From Seriola aureovittata (lineage: Eukaryota > Chordata > Actinopteri > Carangiformes > Carangidae): a stretch of DNA of 64,000 nt. Below the pieces are notes generated by a model that saw nothing but the letters and a program-made list of their open reading frames with translations, was not told the origin of the DNA and did no database searches. Shown here piece by piece: positions 47,400 to 57,700 of this stretch. The number at the start of each line of letters is the position of its first letter. Positions within the stretch are counted from its first letter, which is position 1. A program made the translations under genes and the position numbers. The stretch is from assembly GCF_021018895.1 (NCBI RefSeq), contig NC_079375.1:17605992-17669991 (forward strand). Reading direction: 5' to 3'.

Positions 47400-47524
47400 G
47401 TTCGTTTGTTATGGTTGCTCGGATCAACGAGGGCCACCACTACAGATAGTGGAGACAGAAATAGCCGGTTGGTGCCCGGCTCACAAACCAAATACACCCT
47501 TTCAAAGAGTGCTCAGTTTAAATG
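47400..47524 (+). other. Candidate first exon of a divergent plus-strand transcript
   Basis: Downstream of the opposed SBS motifs the plus strand has a splice donor ATG|GTAAGT, with the last exon base at 47524. The 5' end is not defined. The evidence is only the donor and the promoter-like context. It could be coincidental. Confidence 0.3.
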
Positions 47525-50217
47525 GTAAGTTGCATCTCATCACTGTGAAAAGGTAAAAAATGCGCATTAGAAAGGAGAATTCTTATGGATAGCCCCGAAA
47601 ATGATGTTGATATAATCCTACAATGTGTGGCTACTTGGAAATGAACACACAACTATTTTCGTCTATTTTTAAAGATATTGTTTTATCGACTGTAGCCTAT
47701 AGAGTTGTGTTATCCCAATGATGGTGAACACGAAGCTATTCTTTTGCTTGACATACTGAGTAACACACAGAAAAAGAGATATTAAAAACAAACAAACTAC
47801 GAGCTAGCCTAACCTGCAGCGGTGATTTCAGAGAGTAAGTTTCAGTCAGTCTTTTATGTAATGATATACAGGCTGCAGACAGCTAAAACAACACATTCAA
47901 CTGACAGTAACCTGAATCTCACACACAGGGAGGTCTGCCTTCTGAGCAAACATCCTCCATCATCCACTACTACCAGCATCAGTAGGTGGTTAATCCTTCT
48001 GCAGTACAGTAAATCACATTGGTGAAAAAACAAGGTGGCTGAGGTAAACCATACACCACCATTACAGCAGTACTGTTCATAATGTTTAGGAGCATTTTCT
48101 TGGGCAGATTAGCTGTAAATGTTGGGAGGATAACAGCTTGTAGGTGACCTTGTGTTTGTTACAGAATATTTTTGCAACTAGGAGTTAAGCTGGAAACACG
48201 CATGACTGATCTGAACATCTTAAAGAGTCTTGAGGAGATCACATGACTCTATCGTCCTACACAAAGACAGAGGTCAGAATATTGACTTGAATATCGACAT
48301 GCACAATGCTGTACATGAGCACCGAGACCTTACATTCACTGGAATGTAGATTGACTTTACCGTCTACATCTCTCCACAGTATGAAAAGTCATCTACTTGC
48401 TTTTCTATGCATAAGATCAGCGTGGTGTGCAGCATTGAAGCTTTTGATGAGAGTGGAGCAGTGAAGGATTAGAATATTTTATAAATTCATAGAATACGTT
48501 TACTTCTGGGGATTTGAATACTGGTGTAATGACATGACACCTTTGCTTGCCGATTGAATCACAGAGATCACGATAGCAGTCATCCCAAAGCATAAGATTT
48601 GTCATTCCTCTCTATAAAAAAATGGAGTGGAAACAAAATTGAACCTGGAATAAATTGACTTTTTGTGTAATGTTCAATTATATATGAATATACATTAGCC
48701 TATATTGTGAATACACAGCACTGTTTGATTTTAAAGTGTAAAAGTGGTCAGGTGCAAAGGAAATTCAGGAAGTGTCAAACTACTGTGCCAGAATTAAAGT
48801 TTGATCAATCACCAGTTGTAATCTGTAGGATGCTTGGGCTGTGCTTGAGCTGTGAGCAAATAACTCAAAAACTGTCATCAGGGTTTTGATTATAATACAT
48901 GCTAGATCCTGATTGGTGTACAAAAATATGTGATATTAGCTTTTTTTTCCCCAACCGAGCATGCCCACTTCAAATCACTGAGAAGAGCACAGATAAAACA
49001 GCACAGACAGAAATCTCTTGTGGTGAAATAACAAAAACTGCTCTAACTTTGGCAGAAAATGTTGTTTTAAGGTATGTTTTCAGGGCCTTTAAATAGCAAT
49101 GGAAGACAAAAAGAAAGAAAAGAAAAATCACTTTCATATGAATCTGTTGATTATGACTATAGGCTGACCTTTTACTTAATGATTTGCTTAATTCAAAGAT
49201 TATTAGACAGTCACTTTTCAAATAATTTTCCTCACCAAGTCTGCAGAGACAAAAAAATTACTTAACTTTCCTTCACCAGTTTATCTCTTTGCTCTTAAGT
49301 TAGTGGGAAATTAATCTTCTTTAAGCTCACAGATGAATGTGTCCCATGTGGGGGCTTGTTGTGACTTATTTCAGTACTTTATAATCAAATGCAGCTGGCT
49401 GCAGATCAGCCGAGGGCTTATAAGCCTGCGAGTGTTCTCAGAGTGTTTGCATTTTTTAATGAAATATATTTTTCTTTCTTTTTCAGGGTCATGGCAGCAC
49501 AAGTCCTGGGGTATATGGGCACAGCTAAGAATGGCGTCACCCAGGGCAGGTCAGTAGTTGATTAAAATATGCCATAAACAAGGTAGAGTGGCTATTTTTT
49601 TAGGCTTTAGTGAAGTGTCATTCTGGTACTTCACCAGTAGAGGAGGCATAGGATCCACACTCAGATATTTCTCTGTATTAAGCAGTGGGACCATGCCTGT
49701 ACGCCTGAGAAATGTATTAATATTGACTACAGGGTGTTTTGTATTTCTTGTGCATCTCCCTATTTCCATAACCTCAGCACAAATATCCATTTATCAACCC
49801 AAAGATTGAACACATAAATCAAGATATAACCTCACTGTATGCAGGAGAGCTTGTGCCAACATTTGTTTCAGGAGAGCGATTTTGCCATGATTGTACCTCC
49901 TGCCATCCGTAATAACTATTTGAAACTCATTAGAGGACAGCCTGAATAGGAAACGTGTTTTTAAAATTAAACAGGGAGTTTGAATGCACACAGAGACAAT
50001 ACTGCATGCAGAGAACCAGGATTAAAAGCCTCACAAATGACACCCAGCCCGTGCTTGTCTCAGAGGACCCTGCCTCAGACTTGTTTGCAAAAATGGAGGG
50101 CTCGAGGCGGGCATAGGAGGGTTCAAAATCATTTCCCAGGGCTTGCTCTTGATCCCAAGGAATTATTAGAGGGTAAAATCACTGGGACAAAGCTGCAGGG
50201 TGTGTGAGTTTAGTGTT
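47525..50217. other. Region between fem1a promoter and c2cd4c 3' UTR
   Basis: AT-rich, mostly unassigned sequence, apart from the candidate exon at 49487-49549. No repeat family recognised. Confidence 0.6.
49487..49549 (+). CDS. Candidate coding exon, gene unknown
   Basis: A strong polypyrimidine tract ending TTTTTCAG (to 49486) is followed by GGTC, an ATG at 49491, 19 codons reading MAAQVLGYMGTAKNGVTQG and a donor GCAG|GTCAGT. The candidate is flanked by good splice signals, and the ATG context (GTCATGG) is fair. I do not recognise the peptide and cannot find following exons in the window. It may be the start of a protein gene sharing the fem1a promoter, part of a long non-coding RNA, or chance. 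Confidence 0.3.
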
Positions 50218-50223
50218 TTTATT
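50218..50223 (-). terminator. c2cd4c: Candidate c2cd4c polyadenylation signal
   Basis: AATAAA on the minus strand, about 610 nt after the stop. A nearer variant, ATTAAA, is at 50635-50630, about 200 nt after the stop. Either could serve. Confidence 0.35.
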
Positions 50224-50831
50224 TGTAAGTTCAAAAGCATATCACGTAACGGCAGTCATATTAATGTTACATCCATTAGCAATTAAAATCTAATTCCCAA
50301 ATATAAATTCTTTCAAGTACACAGAGGCATCATTAATTTCCACAGGAACGTGCAAAAACTCACATGTAATCTTACTGCATCATTACAAAAATACAGCTCC
50401 AGCTTAAACAGGACCATTAGTGCATCACAGCTGATATGATATTGTGCCACATCACAATGCTCATTGGAGAAGGCAAAACCTTTTGTAACTCAATACTTAC
50501 TCAAAAATACACAAACATGGATTGCAGATCCACTGTTCACATTGCTAATTTACTGGTAAGCACGTAAATAACGGTGGTGTGTTTGACCTGGACTGACTTC
50601 TGGTGCTGGCAACTTGATAAAGTGGGACTTTTAATTCTACAGAATGCTCAGGTTTTGTGTCCACTGATGTACATAACACAGTGTGCAAGATATAACTCCC
50701 TTGTCATCAGCATGCTTTCGCCTGTCCAGTTTTTATCAGATCGGTGAAGAGGGATAAAAAGGTAGCCAGAGAAGAAAGGGACTTCAAGATGTGGAGCTGC
50801 TTGTTTTCACCGAAGTCTTGACAGGAGCTCC

Positions 50832-51383
50832 CTAGAGGCCTTCCAGCAGCTCACTGAGCAGCACCTCCCTTTCTCCTAGAAGCACGTCTCTCTTCAGACT
50901 GGTTCCTTTGTTCACTACCTTTATCTTCATGGCCAGACTCTTTATTTGTGCCTGGGGCAGTGCGTCAAAAAAAAAGTCCTCGTTGAACACTGGATTCCTG
51001 CTGTTCTTGATGATGGTGCTCCTCTGTTTCTGCTGCTTGCCAGGGTTCAGGTAGAGTGCTACACAGCAGTTAATGCTTTTAAGATCCGTCTGCCTGTCAT
51101 AAAGGGCCTCAGCTGTGAGCACGCGCACCCTCAGCCGAGCTGCCTCCGGGTCGTAGTGAGTGCTCAGCCTCAGTGTCCCCCCCTTGTGGAGGTTGACGGT
51201 GTGCTCGCGCTGCAGGAGGTGCGTCGCAGCGCCCCTTGAGCCACTGCTTTTACATCCACGGAAGGCAGGAGAGGGAGGGCAGCGCATGCGGCGGCGCTGC
51301 ATGTTGGGGCTGTTGTCTGCTGAGCTGCATTCATCAGTGGAGAGGGAACTGTGGCGCGCCAGGGAGCGCTTGGCACGAGACAC
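50832..51383 (-). CDS. c2cd4c: C2CD4C, coding exon 2 (C2 domain)
   Basis: The acceptor CTCCCTCCAG is followed by 183 codons to TAG, giving residues 251-433. It begins VSRAKRSLARHSSLS and has a basic Arg-rich patch (MQRRRMRCPPSP). It continues with a C2 domain from about residue 311 to the end: LRVRVLTAEALYDRQTDLK, SINCCVALYLNPGKQQKQR, STIIKNSRNPVFNEDFFFD, LAMKIKVVNKG and LLGEREVLLSELL. These match the C-terminus of vertebrate C2CD4C closely. The C2CD4 family is nuclear and calcium-domain-like. Its molecular role is poorly known, with some members linked to endothelium and islet cells. Confidence 0.94.
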   Translation of the reverse strand: MSRAKRSLARHSSLSTDECSSADNSPNMQRRRMRCPPSPAFRGCKSSGSRGAATHLLQREHTVNLHKGGTLRLSTHYDPEAARLRVRVLTAEALYDRQTDLKSINCCVALYLNPGKQQKQRSTIIKNSRNPVFNEDFFFDALPQAQIKSLAMKIKVVNKGTSLKRDVLLGEREVLLSELLEGL

Positions 51384-51533
51384 CTGGAGGGAGAGAGAAA
51401 AAGGCAACTAGTAAACATACAAAAAGAAGGCCAACAGCGAATCAAACAAGGAAAACACTTTTATAACACCTTCACTGATAACTTTCTAACAGCTAATTCA
51501 TATACTCAGACATATAGAAACAGAAATCCTCAC
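51384..51533 (-). other. c2cd4c: c2cd4c coding-region intron (150 bp)
   Basis: Phase-0 intron from donor AAG|GTGAGG to acceptor TCCAG. Reading through it reaches a stop after ten codons. Removing it joins QAK to VSRAKRSL at exactly the place where human C2CD4C reads QAKVSQLRHS. Confidence 0.85.
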
Positions 51534-52283
51534 CTTGGCTTGTGTCTCCTGGGTAATGGAGCGTAGGAGAGAGGCAGAGCGGGACAGGAGCGGGGAGTTA
51601 AAAGGTGATGACTCTGCAGAGGAGCAGGTGTCACTCTCTCCACCACTGAAGTAGCGGTAGGGGTTGGAGTCAGCCGGGGCCAGTAGAGTTCCCCCTTGGG
51701 AGCGCCTCTGTGAGTTCGGGGAGGTGAGTGGGCTGCTGGGGTCGCTGTGGAACAGGCTCTCCTTGCGCCGGGTGTGAGGAGACTCCACCAAGGTTGAAAA
51801 CCCATAGGAGGTCTGAGCCTTGGGGACATACGGCAGGGACATTGCAGTCTGTGACTGGGGGTCTGCATTAGTGTTGACTTCAACACTGACCCTGTCCACA
51901 GATCCGGCACCTGGCTCATCAGCACTCTCTATTTGGATGATGTGACGGTTGGCTGACTTCTGCAGATTGCGTGTTTCTCCCCCCAGGCGGGAAAAGAGAC
52001 GAGGGCTGCAGGGGTTCTTGCTGCTCCGAGCTCTGGGGCTCTGGCTACAGATGGCATGATCAGAGGAGGAGGGTCGCACGGTGGAGCAGAGCTGAGGTTC
52101 TGAGGGAAGAGACTCTTCTGGTGGACAACAGATAAGTTTAGGGGGGATGAAGAAATCAGGGATCTTATCTGGAGTGAGGACATTGGCATAAACAGAGACA
52201 GGAATGGCCTCAGCCGTCTGCGGGGGCTGGGATTTTGTCCCACTACTCTCCACAGAGCTACGGAGCTTCTCCAGTAGCCACAT
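51534..52283 (-). CDS. c2cd4c: C2CD4C, coding exon 1
   Basis: 250 codons from the ATG at 52283-52281. It reads MWLLEKLRSSVESSG, aligning with MWFLERLRGSGENG in the human protein. The in-frame TGA three codons upstream rules out an earlier start. Conserved blocks are YANVLTPDKIPDFFIPPKL, RHIIQIESADEP, MSLPYVPKAQTSYGF, ESPHTRRKESLFHSD and RYFSGGESDTCSSAESSPF, then NSPLLSRSASLLRSI. This half is Ser/Pro-rich and probably unstructured. The total protein is 433 aa, against about 421 aa in human. The exon continues as 5' UTR to 52314, where the acceptor TTCTGTTCGCAG lies. Confidence 0.94.
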
Positions 52284-52823
52284 GCCCACTCAGATGCCTC
52301 CGCTCACAGTTTGTCTGCGAACAGAAAAGTGATGCATGAAGAGAAGACATCACATCCAATGAGAACAAACTGACACAACATCCATTTGTTGAGATTTACT
52401 TTTCTCCCCATAAGACACAAACATTAGTCTAAATGTTAGTCCAAAACAGTTTAGTCAAGTAAAGGAATGAAGAGTTAAGAGGCTCACATTTCTTTCACAA
52501 TTCATACACTGCCTGTGGCCACGCGCCTCCTAAGAGCACTTTAAATCTATGAAAAAATATTGCGCAACATAGGGTGATTAAAATAGCCGTGTAATTGTCC
52601 TCTAAACGACTGAAACGAGTTGCTATTGAATTCTGCATTTTTAGCAAATCCAACTTATGCTATTTTTTTCAAATAAAATTACTTTAACTCGCTAAAATTT
52701 TAATTACGCAATGAAATCATTTAAATAAGTGAGTCCAAATAACTTTGTTCTCTCAAACAAAGCCGCATAAACTACGGTTGCGATGCAACAATCAGTCAAT
52801 CAAAAGCAATCAAACAAACCTAC
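52284..52823 (-). other. c2cd4c: c2cd4c 5' UTR end and first intron
   Basis: 52284-52314 is 5' UTR in the start-codon exon. 52315-52823 is an AT-rich intron of 509 bp between GTAGGT and GTTCGCAG. Confidence 0.7.
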
Positions 52824-52948
52824 CTGTTGGCTGTGTAACTCTTTTCCTTTTCTGAAAAACTGATCGCCGGCGTGCGCACTCTGTGCGTAAAAGGTGTTTT
52901 CCAGTCCGGCGAAGTCCAAGTGTGATCCAAAACGGTTGCCAGCGGGAA
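52824..52948 (-). other. c2cd4c: c2cd4c non-coding first exon
   Basis: The minus strand ends CAGCCAACAG|GTAGGT at 52824. The 5' end is set about 30 bp beyond the TATA box, so it is approximate. The segment is richer in CG than its surroundings. Confidence 0.6.
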
Positions 52949-52974
52949 AAGGCTGCTGGATCGAGCACACTCGC

Positions 52975-52980
52975 TTTATA
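52975..52980 (-). promoter_or_regulatory. c2cd4c: TATA box of c2cd4c
   Basis: The minus strand reads CATATAAAGCG. A CCAAT sequence (GAGCCAATGAG, plus strand, about 53003-53007) lies about 25 bp upstream of it. Spacing to the donor gives a first exon of roughly 125 nt. Confidence 0.6.
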
Positions 52981-53559
52981 TGATGGAGTCTGTGACTTCT
53001 GAGCCAATGAGAAGGTTGTGAAACCTTCCCATGATATTTACCATAAAACTATTCCCTGAGCAGGCACGAGAGGGAGTGTGTGTGGGGTGAGGGTGTGGGG
53101 GTGTTGGTGGGGATGAATCCCATTTAAAGGCTGTTGTTTCATCAGCCACAGTGTGCTTCAGATTATGTGGGTTTCATATCTCACGCCTCATTGATTTTTA
53201 AAGAGAGCGTCACTGTGATTTCATTTAGCGCTCACGTGAGATCTGTTCGTTGCCAGATAGCGCATCTCTGCCTGATACAAACACAGAGAGACCTTAATTG
53301 GACTTCCCGGTGGTAAACTAATGAAAGCTTTTGTCTTTATGCCACAACGACAAATTAATATTAACACCATGACAAATGGACTGCAAAAGAACTGCCACCA
53401 CAATCTAAAGCTGGAGTTAGTTATATGAAGTTGAAGTAGCATTATGCATCTGTTGTTGACAGCTCTCCCAAATAAGTCGTCTTTGAATAGTTTGGATAGT
53501 TTCTTCAAATCCCAGTGTTTGCCACCGACTGTGATGTGCTGCCATGATGTTTCCATCAC

Positions 53560-53760
53560 AGAGCCCTCAGACTCTCTGCTGCTCGCTGTGCCAGAAACTC
53601 TGACAAAGACCTGCAGTGAAGCTGCTGTCTTCAGTTTTGGACTCAGACTCTGGAACAGTCTCCCAGCTGATCTGAGGACAGCAACTTCAAATGAGCTGTT
53701 TAAGGCCCTACTGAAAACTCACTTTAAAATAAAACAAAACTTAAATTTAAATGTCCTTTT
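53560..53760 (+). mobile_element. LINE ORF2 C-terminal fragment
   Basis: Plus-strand translation reads SLLLAVPETLTKTCSEAAVF, then SFGLRLWNSLPADLRTATS, then FKALLKTHF. The LWNSLP-LR-A---F-LKTHLF pattern is the characteristic end of many fish non-LTR reverse-transcriptase proteins. The upstream part is absent, so this is a 5'-truncated fossil. Confidence 0.75.
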
Positions 53761-54479
53761 ATCTTTAATGCGTAGTTCAGACCTGAAGCAACTTGTTGCT
53801 TAATTGATGAGTTGATCAACAGAAAATGAAGTATTTTGATAATGGATCATCCTTTCAACCCATTCCTCGGAAATAAAAATTCCAACATTTCTTTGTTCCA
53901 ACCTTTTAACTGTGAGGATTTTTTGTTTTTCCGTATCTTACATAACAGCACACTGAATATCTTTGTGTTTTGAACTGTTAAACAAGCTGAAGACATCAGT
54001 GCTGAATTTTTTTCCCACTATTTCTTATATATAGACCAAATAATTAATTGAATGATTAATAGAACATTATTAAAGATTCAAAATGTCCTTATACATTTTG
54101 GTTTTATAAGCCACTCATTAAATTCTACATTATGAGATGTACAGTGAAGTTACACCAGTTATTTTAAGTTGTTTGACTTGTTATTAATCACTCTGAGCTG
54201 TATCTCTTGTGTGAAATAACGCCTGACAGTCACTATTTATTGGATATTTCAAAACAACATAAGGCAGATCAAATCTGGCTGGACAGCAGATCTGATCACA
54301 AACTGCTACATTTTACAAAATTAAAAACTGAACATATCCATGATACTGTATTAAAAACATTCTTTCCATTAATTTCTGCACAAGTCCTGCTTAAAATGAT
54401 GCGTAATGTAATGTAAGGACAAAAAACCAGAGCAAAGTAAAAGTAATATGCACTGATTAATTGTCTTTGTTTTTTATCT

Positions 54480-54700
54480 GGACCAGTTTCTGTTTGGATA
54501 AAGCCAAAGATGCGTTCAACCCACAGTGTCGTTTGCCAGGTGTTAAACATGGAGGTGGATCTGTCATGGTATGAGCAGCCATCTCGTAGGAGTCATTTGG
54601 ACCAGTCAATGTTCTGCAGGGTTTTTAAAACGGCCAACAAAATGTGAGGCCATTTTACTGGACCGGTTGCAAACATGATTCCTCCGTGCTTTTGTTTTTT
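54480..54700 (+). mobile_element. Tc1-like transposase remnant
   Basis: Around 54541-54590 the plus strand reads VKHGGGSVMV then a stop, corresponding to the conserved KHGGGS-M-WGC motif of Tc1/mariner transposases. Flanking frames are broken. It differs from the element at 13879-14640. Confidence 0.65.
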
Positions 54701-57700
54701 TCCCCTCTGCATCTATAGTATGTTCACATATTTGCATAAAACAGATACACACTACTAGTTTGTTTTTGTTTTTGATTGTGGGCCTTTATTATATGACAGG
54801 ATAAAACTTGTTTTATTGTATTTTCACACACTGTTGATCCCCAGGCGCTGTGGCTACTTTTTGTTTGTTTCATAACTGGTATTCTCCTGCTTATTTCTCA
54901 TTGCGGTCAGAGTCTGATCTGCTTTGCTTGGTGCACACAAGCTCTCTACGAATGTGCACAATCTTTCTGCCTGTAACGCCGCACAGTATTTTGGTCTTGA
55001 AAGAGTAATCTGTGTATTTTACATTACCGTTCTCCTTTCTCTCCTTTTTTATTAAAAGGTGTTTCTCCCATTTTCAGTTCAGTAGTATAGCATTTTTCTA
55101 TAACCTTATTTAACCAGGGGACCTTCAACTGAGAGCACTGCTCTGTTTTACTCTGCATTTTAGTATCATTCATAGCTGGCACCTGCCCGGTTAAACTGCA
55201 GTCTGAGCTGTTGGTCAAAGAGCTGTTCTTAGCTCTTAGTTCAACAACTGGGGAATATGTTGCTGCAAAAATAAGAGTGGATACTGTGTTCACTGCAAAC
55301 AAAGACAACACTCCACTCACTTGTCTCATAATCTACCTTCTGATTTGCATTTTCCATTCACTATACAAAATAGTGACCAAAAAAAATCTGTATTATCGAA
55401 GAAACCTGAAAATACCAGTTCACTGATGTACCAACCGAATTGAGCTTGAGTGGCTGAAATGCAGGTGTGTGCGCCTGGAGCTGTAAGTGCAAAGAATAAA
55501 GGGTTCAAAATACTTATGCAAATGGTTTCCATTCATGCTATTTTTCTGATAATAGACTGCAGTGAATTATAGATTAGTGAGACATTAGATTAGAACATCA
55601 GGGGTATGATTCATCCACTGGTGTAGCTGCCCATTTAGACATTCAACCAGTCAACTATTTACTGTTGCTATAGAGAAATGCATATCTCTGTTGCCCCTAA
55701 ACCAACTGGCTAAAATTACACCACAATAAAAACAACACTGAAAGTCCATGTGGAGAGGAAAAGAGAATGGTGAAGCTGAAAGTGCGTATCCCCTGCATGA
55801 TGAGGGCACATTTCAGACATTTCAGGTTTAATTTTTTTGCAAACCTGGAAAATCAGGGGTGTTGAAGATTAAAATAAATAAATTGTCTGAGAAGGAAAAA
55901 AAGGCACAAAAAGGAATTCATTTAGAAAAAAGTTATCACATCCTCACAATTTGCTCAGGTGAACATGCATATAAATCTTCTGCGTGCATGTAATTGTATT
56001 CACATTTCTATATTTTTTAGGCTCACTAAAACCATAAAAGCATCCAAACTTTGCCACAACAAGTAACATTATATAGAAAATAACAAAGCAGATTCAATAC
56101 CTAATGTGACCTGGACAGTGTCACATGGTTAATCTAGACCTGACTGTCTTGCATCCACTGGAGAAGACTGAAGGCTTCACATGAATGTTATATCTTCATT
56201 AATTAAATAAAGACTGCAACTCAGTTATGTATAATGAATCAATACTGGCAACCACGTAACCACACATTAGTGCAGACAGTGCGTACCCAGAACTGACAGA
56301 TGCCAAAGTGTGTGAAAAAGCGACGTAAGCAGAGTTGAGTGCGACTCACTGGTCATTTGTTACTTGATAATTTAATCATAGCTTATTCATAGTCTGCGAA
56401 TCAAAATGTCACATATAAAAAGTGCCACACAGTATGAATCACACCTTCTCCTGTGATGGTATAAATATGAGAAATGGATAATGAATGAATTAATCTCCTA
56501 TATCATGATTTCTTCATGTAATATCCCTCTCCAACACAAGCATATAATCAATAAACCCACCGCATGTACTGTATGGAACATGTGTGCATGCAGTCACACA
56601 CATCCAAGAAAGCAAGGTAATGTGACTCTGTCCGTTTTAATTGGACAAAGGCTGGCGTGCTTCTGTTTTTAATGAGGCCTTCCACACTCTTCTGATTCTT
56701 CCAACAACTTCTCCAACCCAGCCTACAGGATCGAACACACCATTTCTTGCTCCAATTAGGTCTGTGCTGTAGGCTATTTTCAGGACCTACAGTAACTATC
56801 TGTTTCCACACACATAACCGCGCACGTCACTTCGGCTGAACACCGGCTGATCCAAATAATCACCAATCGTGTGTGACAGTGGGGAAATTGTGGTCTATTT
56901 CTGCTGCAAGTGTGTCATTCTTCTCTGCCGTTCCTAAATGTCCTCATTGACTGGTTTGCTTTTTAGTTCTACCTGCTGCAACCTGTTGCTGACTGTTTCA
57001 TCCCTTGTTTGGACCGGTTTTATGTATTAGGGTGTCACTGATCTCTGTGAATGGCTTTGAATGTATAAAGAAGGATAGAAAGATAAGAGATTATTGGATG
57101 AGATATGGCACAGACTATTGACATTGGTGATCCCCCCCTTTTCGTCTAGCGCCTCCATGAAGTAAAACATTTGTGGCTTTTAATTGAAATGTCTCATAAA
57201 TTTGTTTCAAATTTCATTTTGTTCAATGTTTTAGTTTATGACCAGATAACGGCCAAACGACTGATATTCTCATCATCCTCAGCTCTACTTTGTGTTCAGT
57301 GCAAAGTACAACCTCACAGAGCTGCTAGCGCGGCCACAGTCACAGGGTCTAGGTTATAACGTATTGTTCATGGTTTCTCTGCCGCTGCCGCTCTTGCAGC
57401 CACTCACCCCTTTGACTTGAAAGCTTTTGTAATTGAGCAAATTGATCCAGAGAAGTCAAAGCATTGGCCATGAGTAAGCAGGGTGAGGTCCATTTTTCCT
57501 CCCACTTCATACCTCAGGAAAGAGAGTGTGTTCCTTCTCGAAGAAATGGTCTCAATAATTATCCAACACGTTGATTCTAATCTGAGAAGAATTAAAGTTG
57601 CGCTGAAGGCAAAGGGTGTCCATACTCTGGTCTTTAATATTAATATTTTGAATATCAATATTAATTATTATGAGGTAGGGTCATTAACTCCTCAGGTAGG

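Noticed and set aside
47153..47497. 114-codon minus-strand frame upstream of fem1a
   Set aside because: Overlaps the fem1a promoter motifs and lacks any family resemblance.
55024..55329. 101-codon minus-strand frame with a hydrophobic start
   Set aside because: No family recognised and no splice-site pairing found; flanking sequence looks like degraded repeat.
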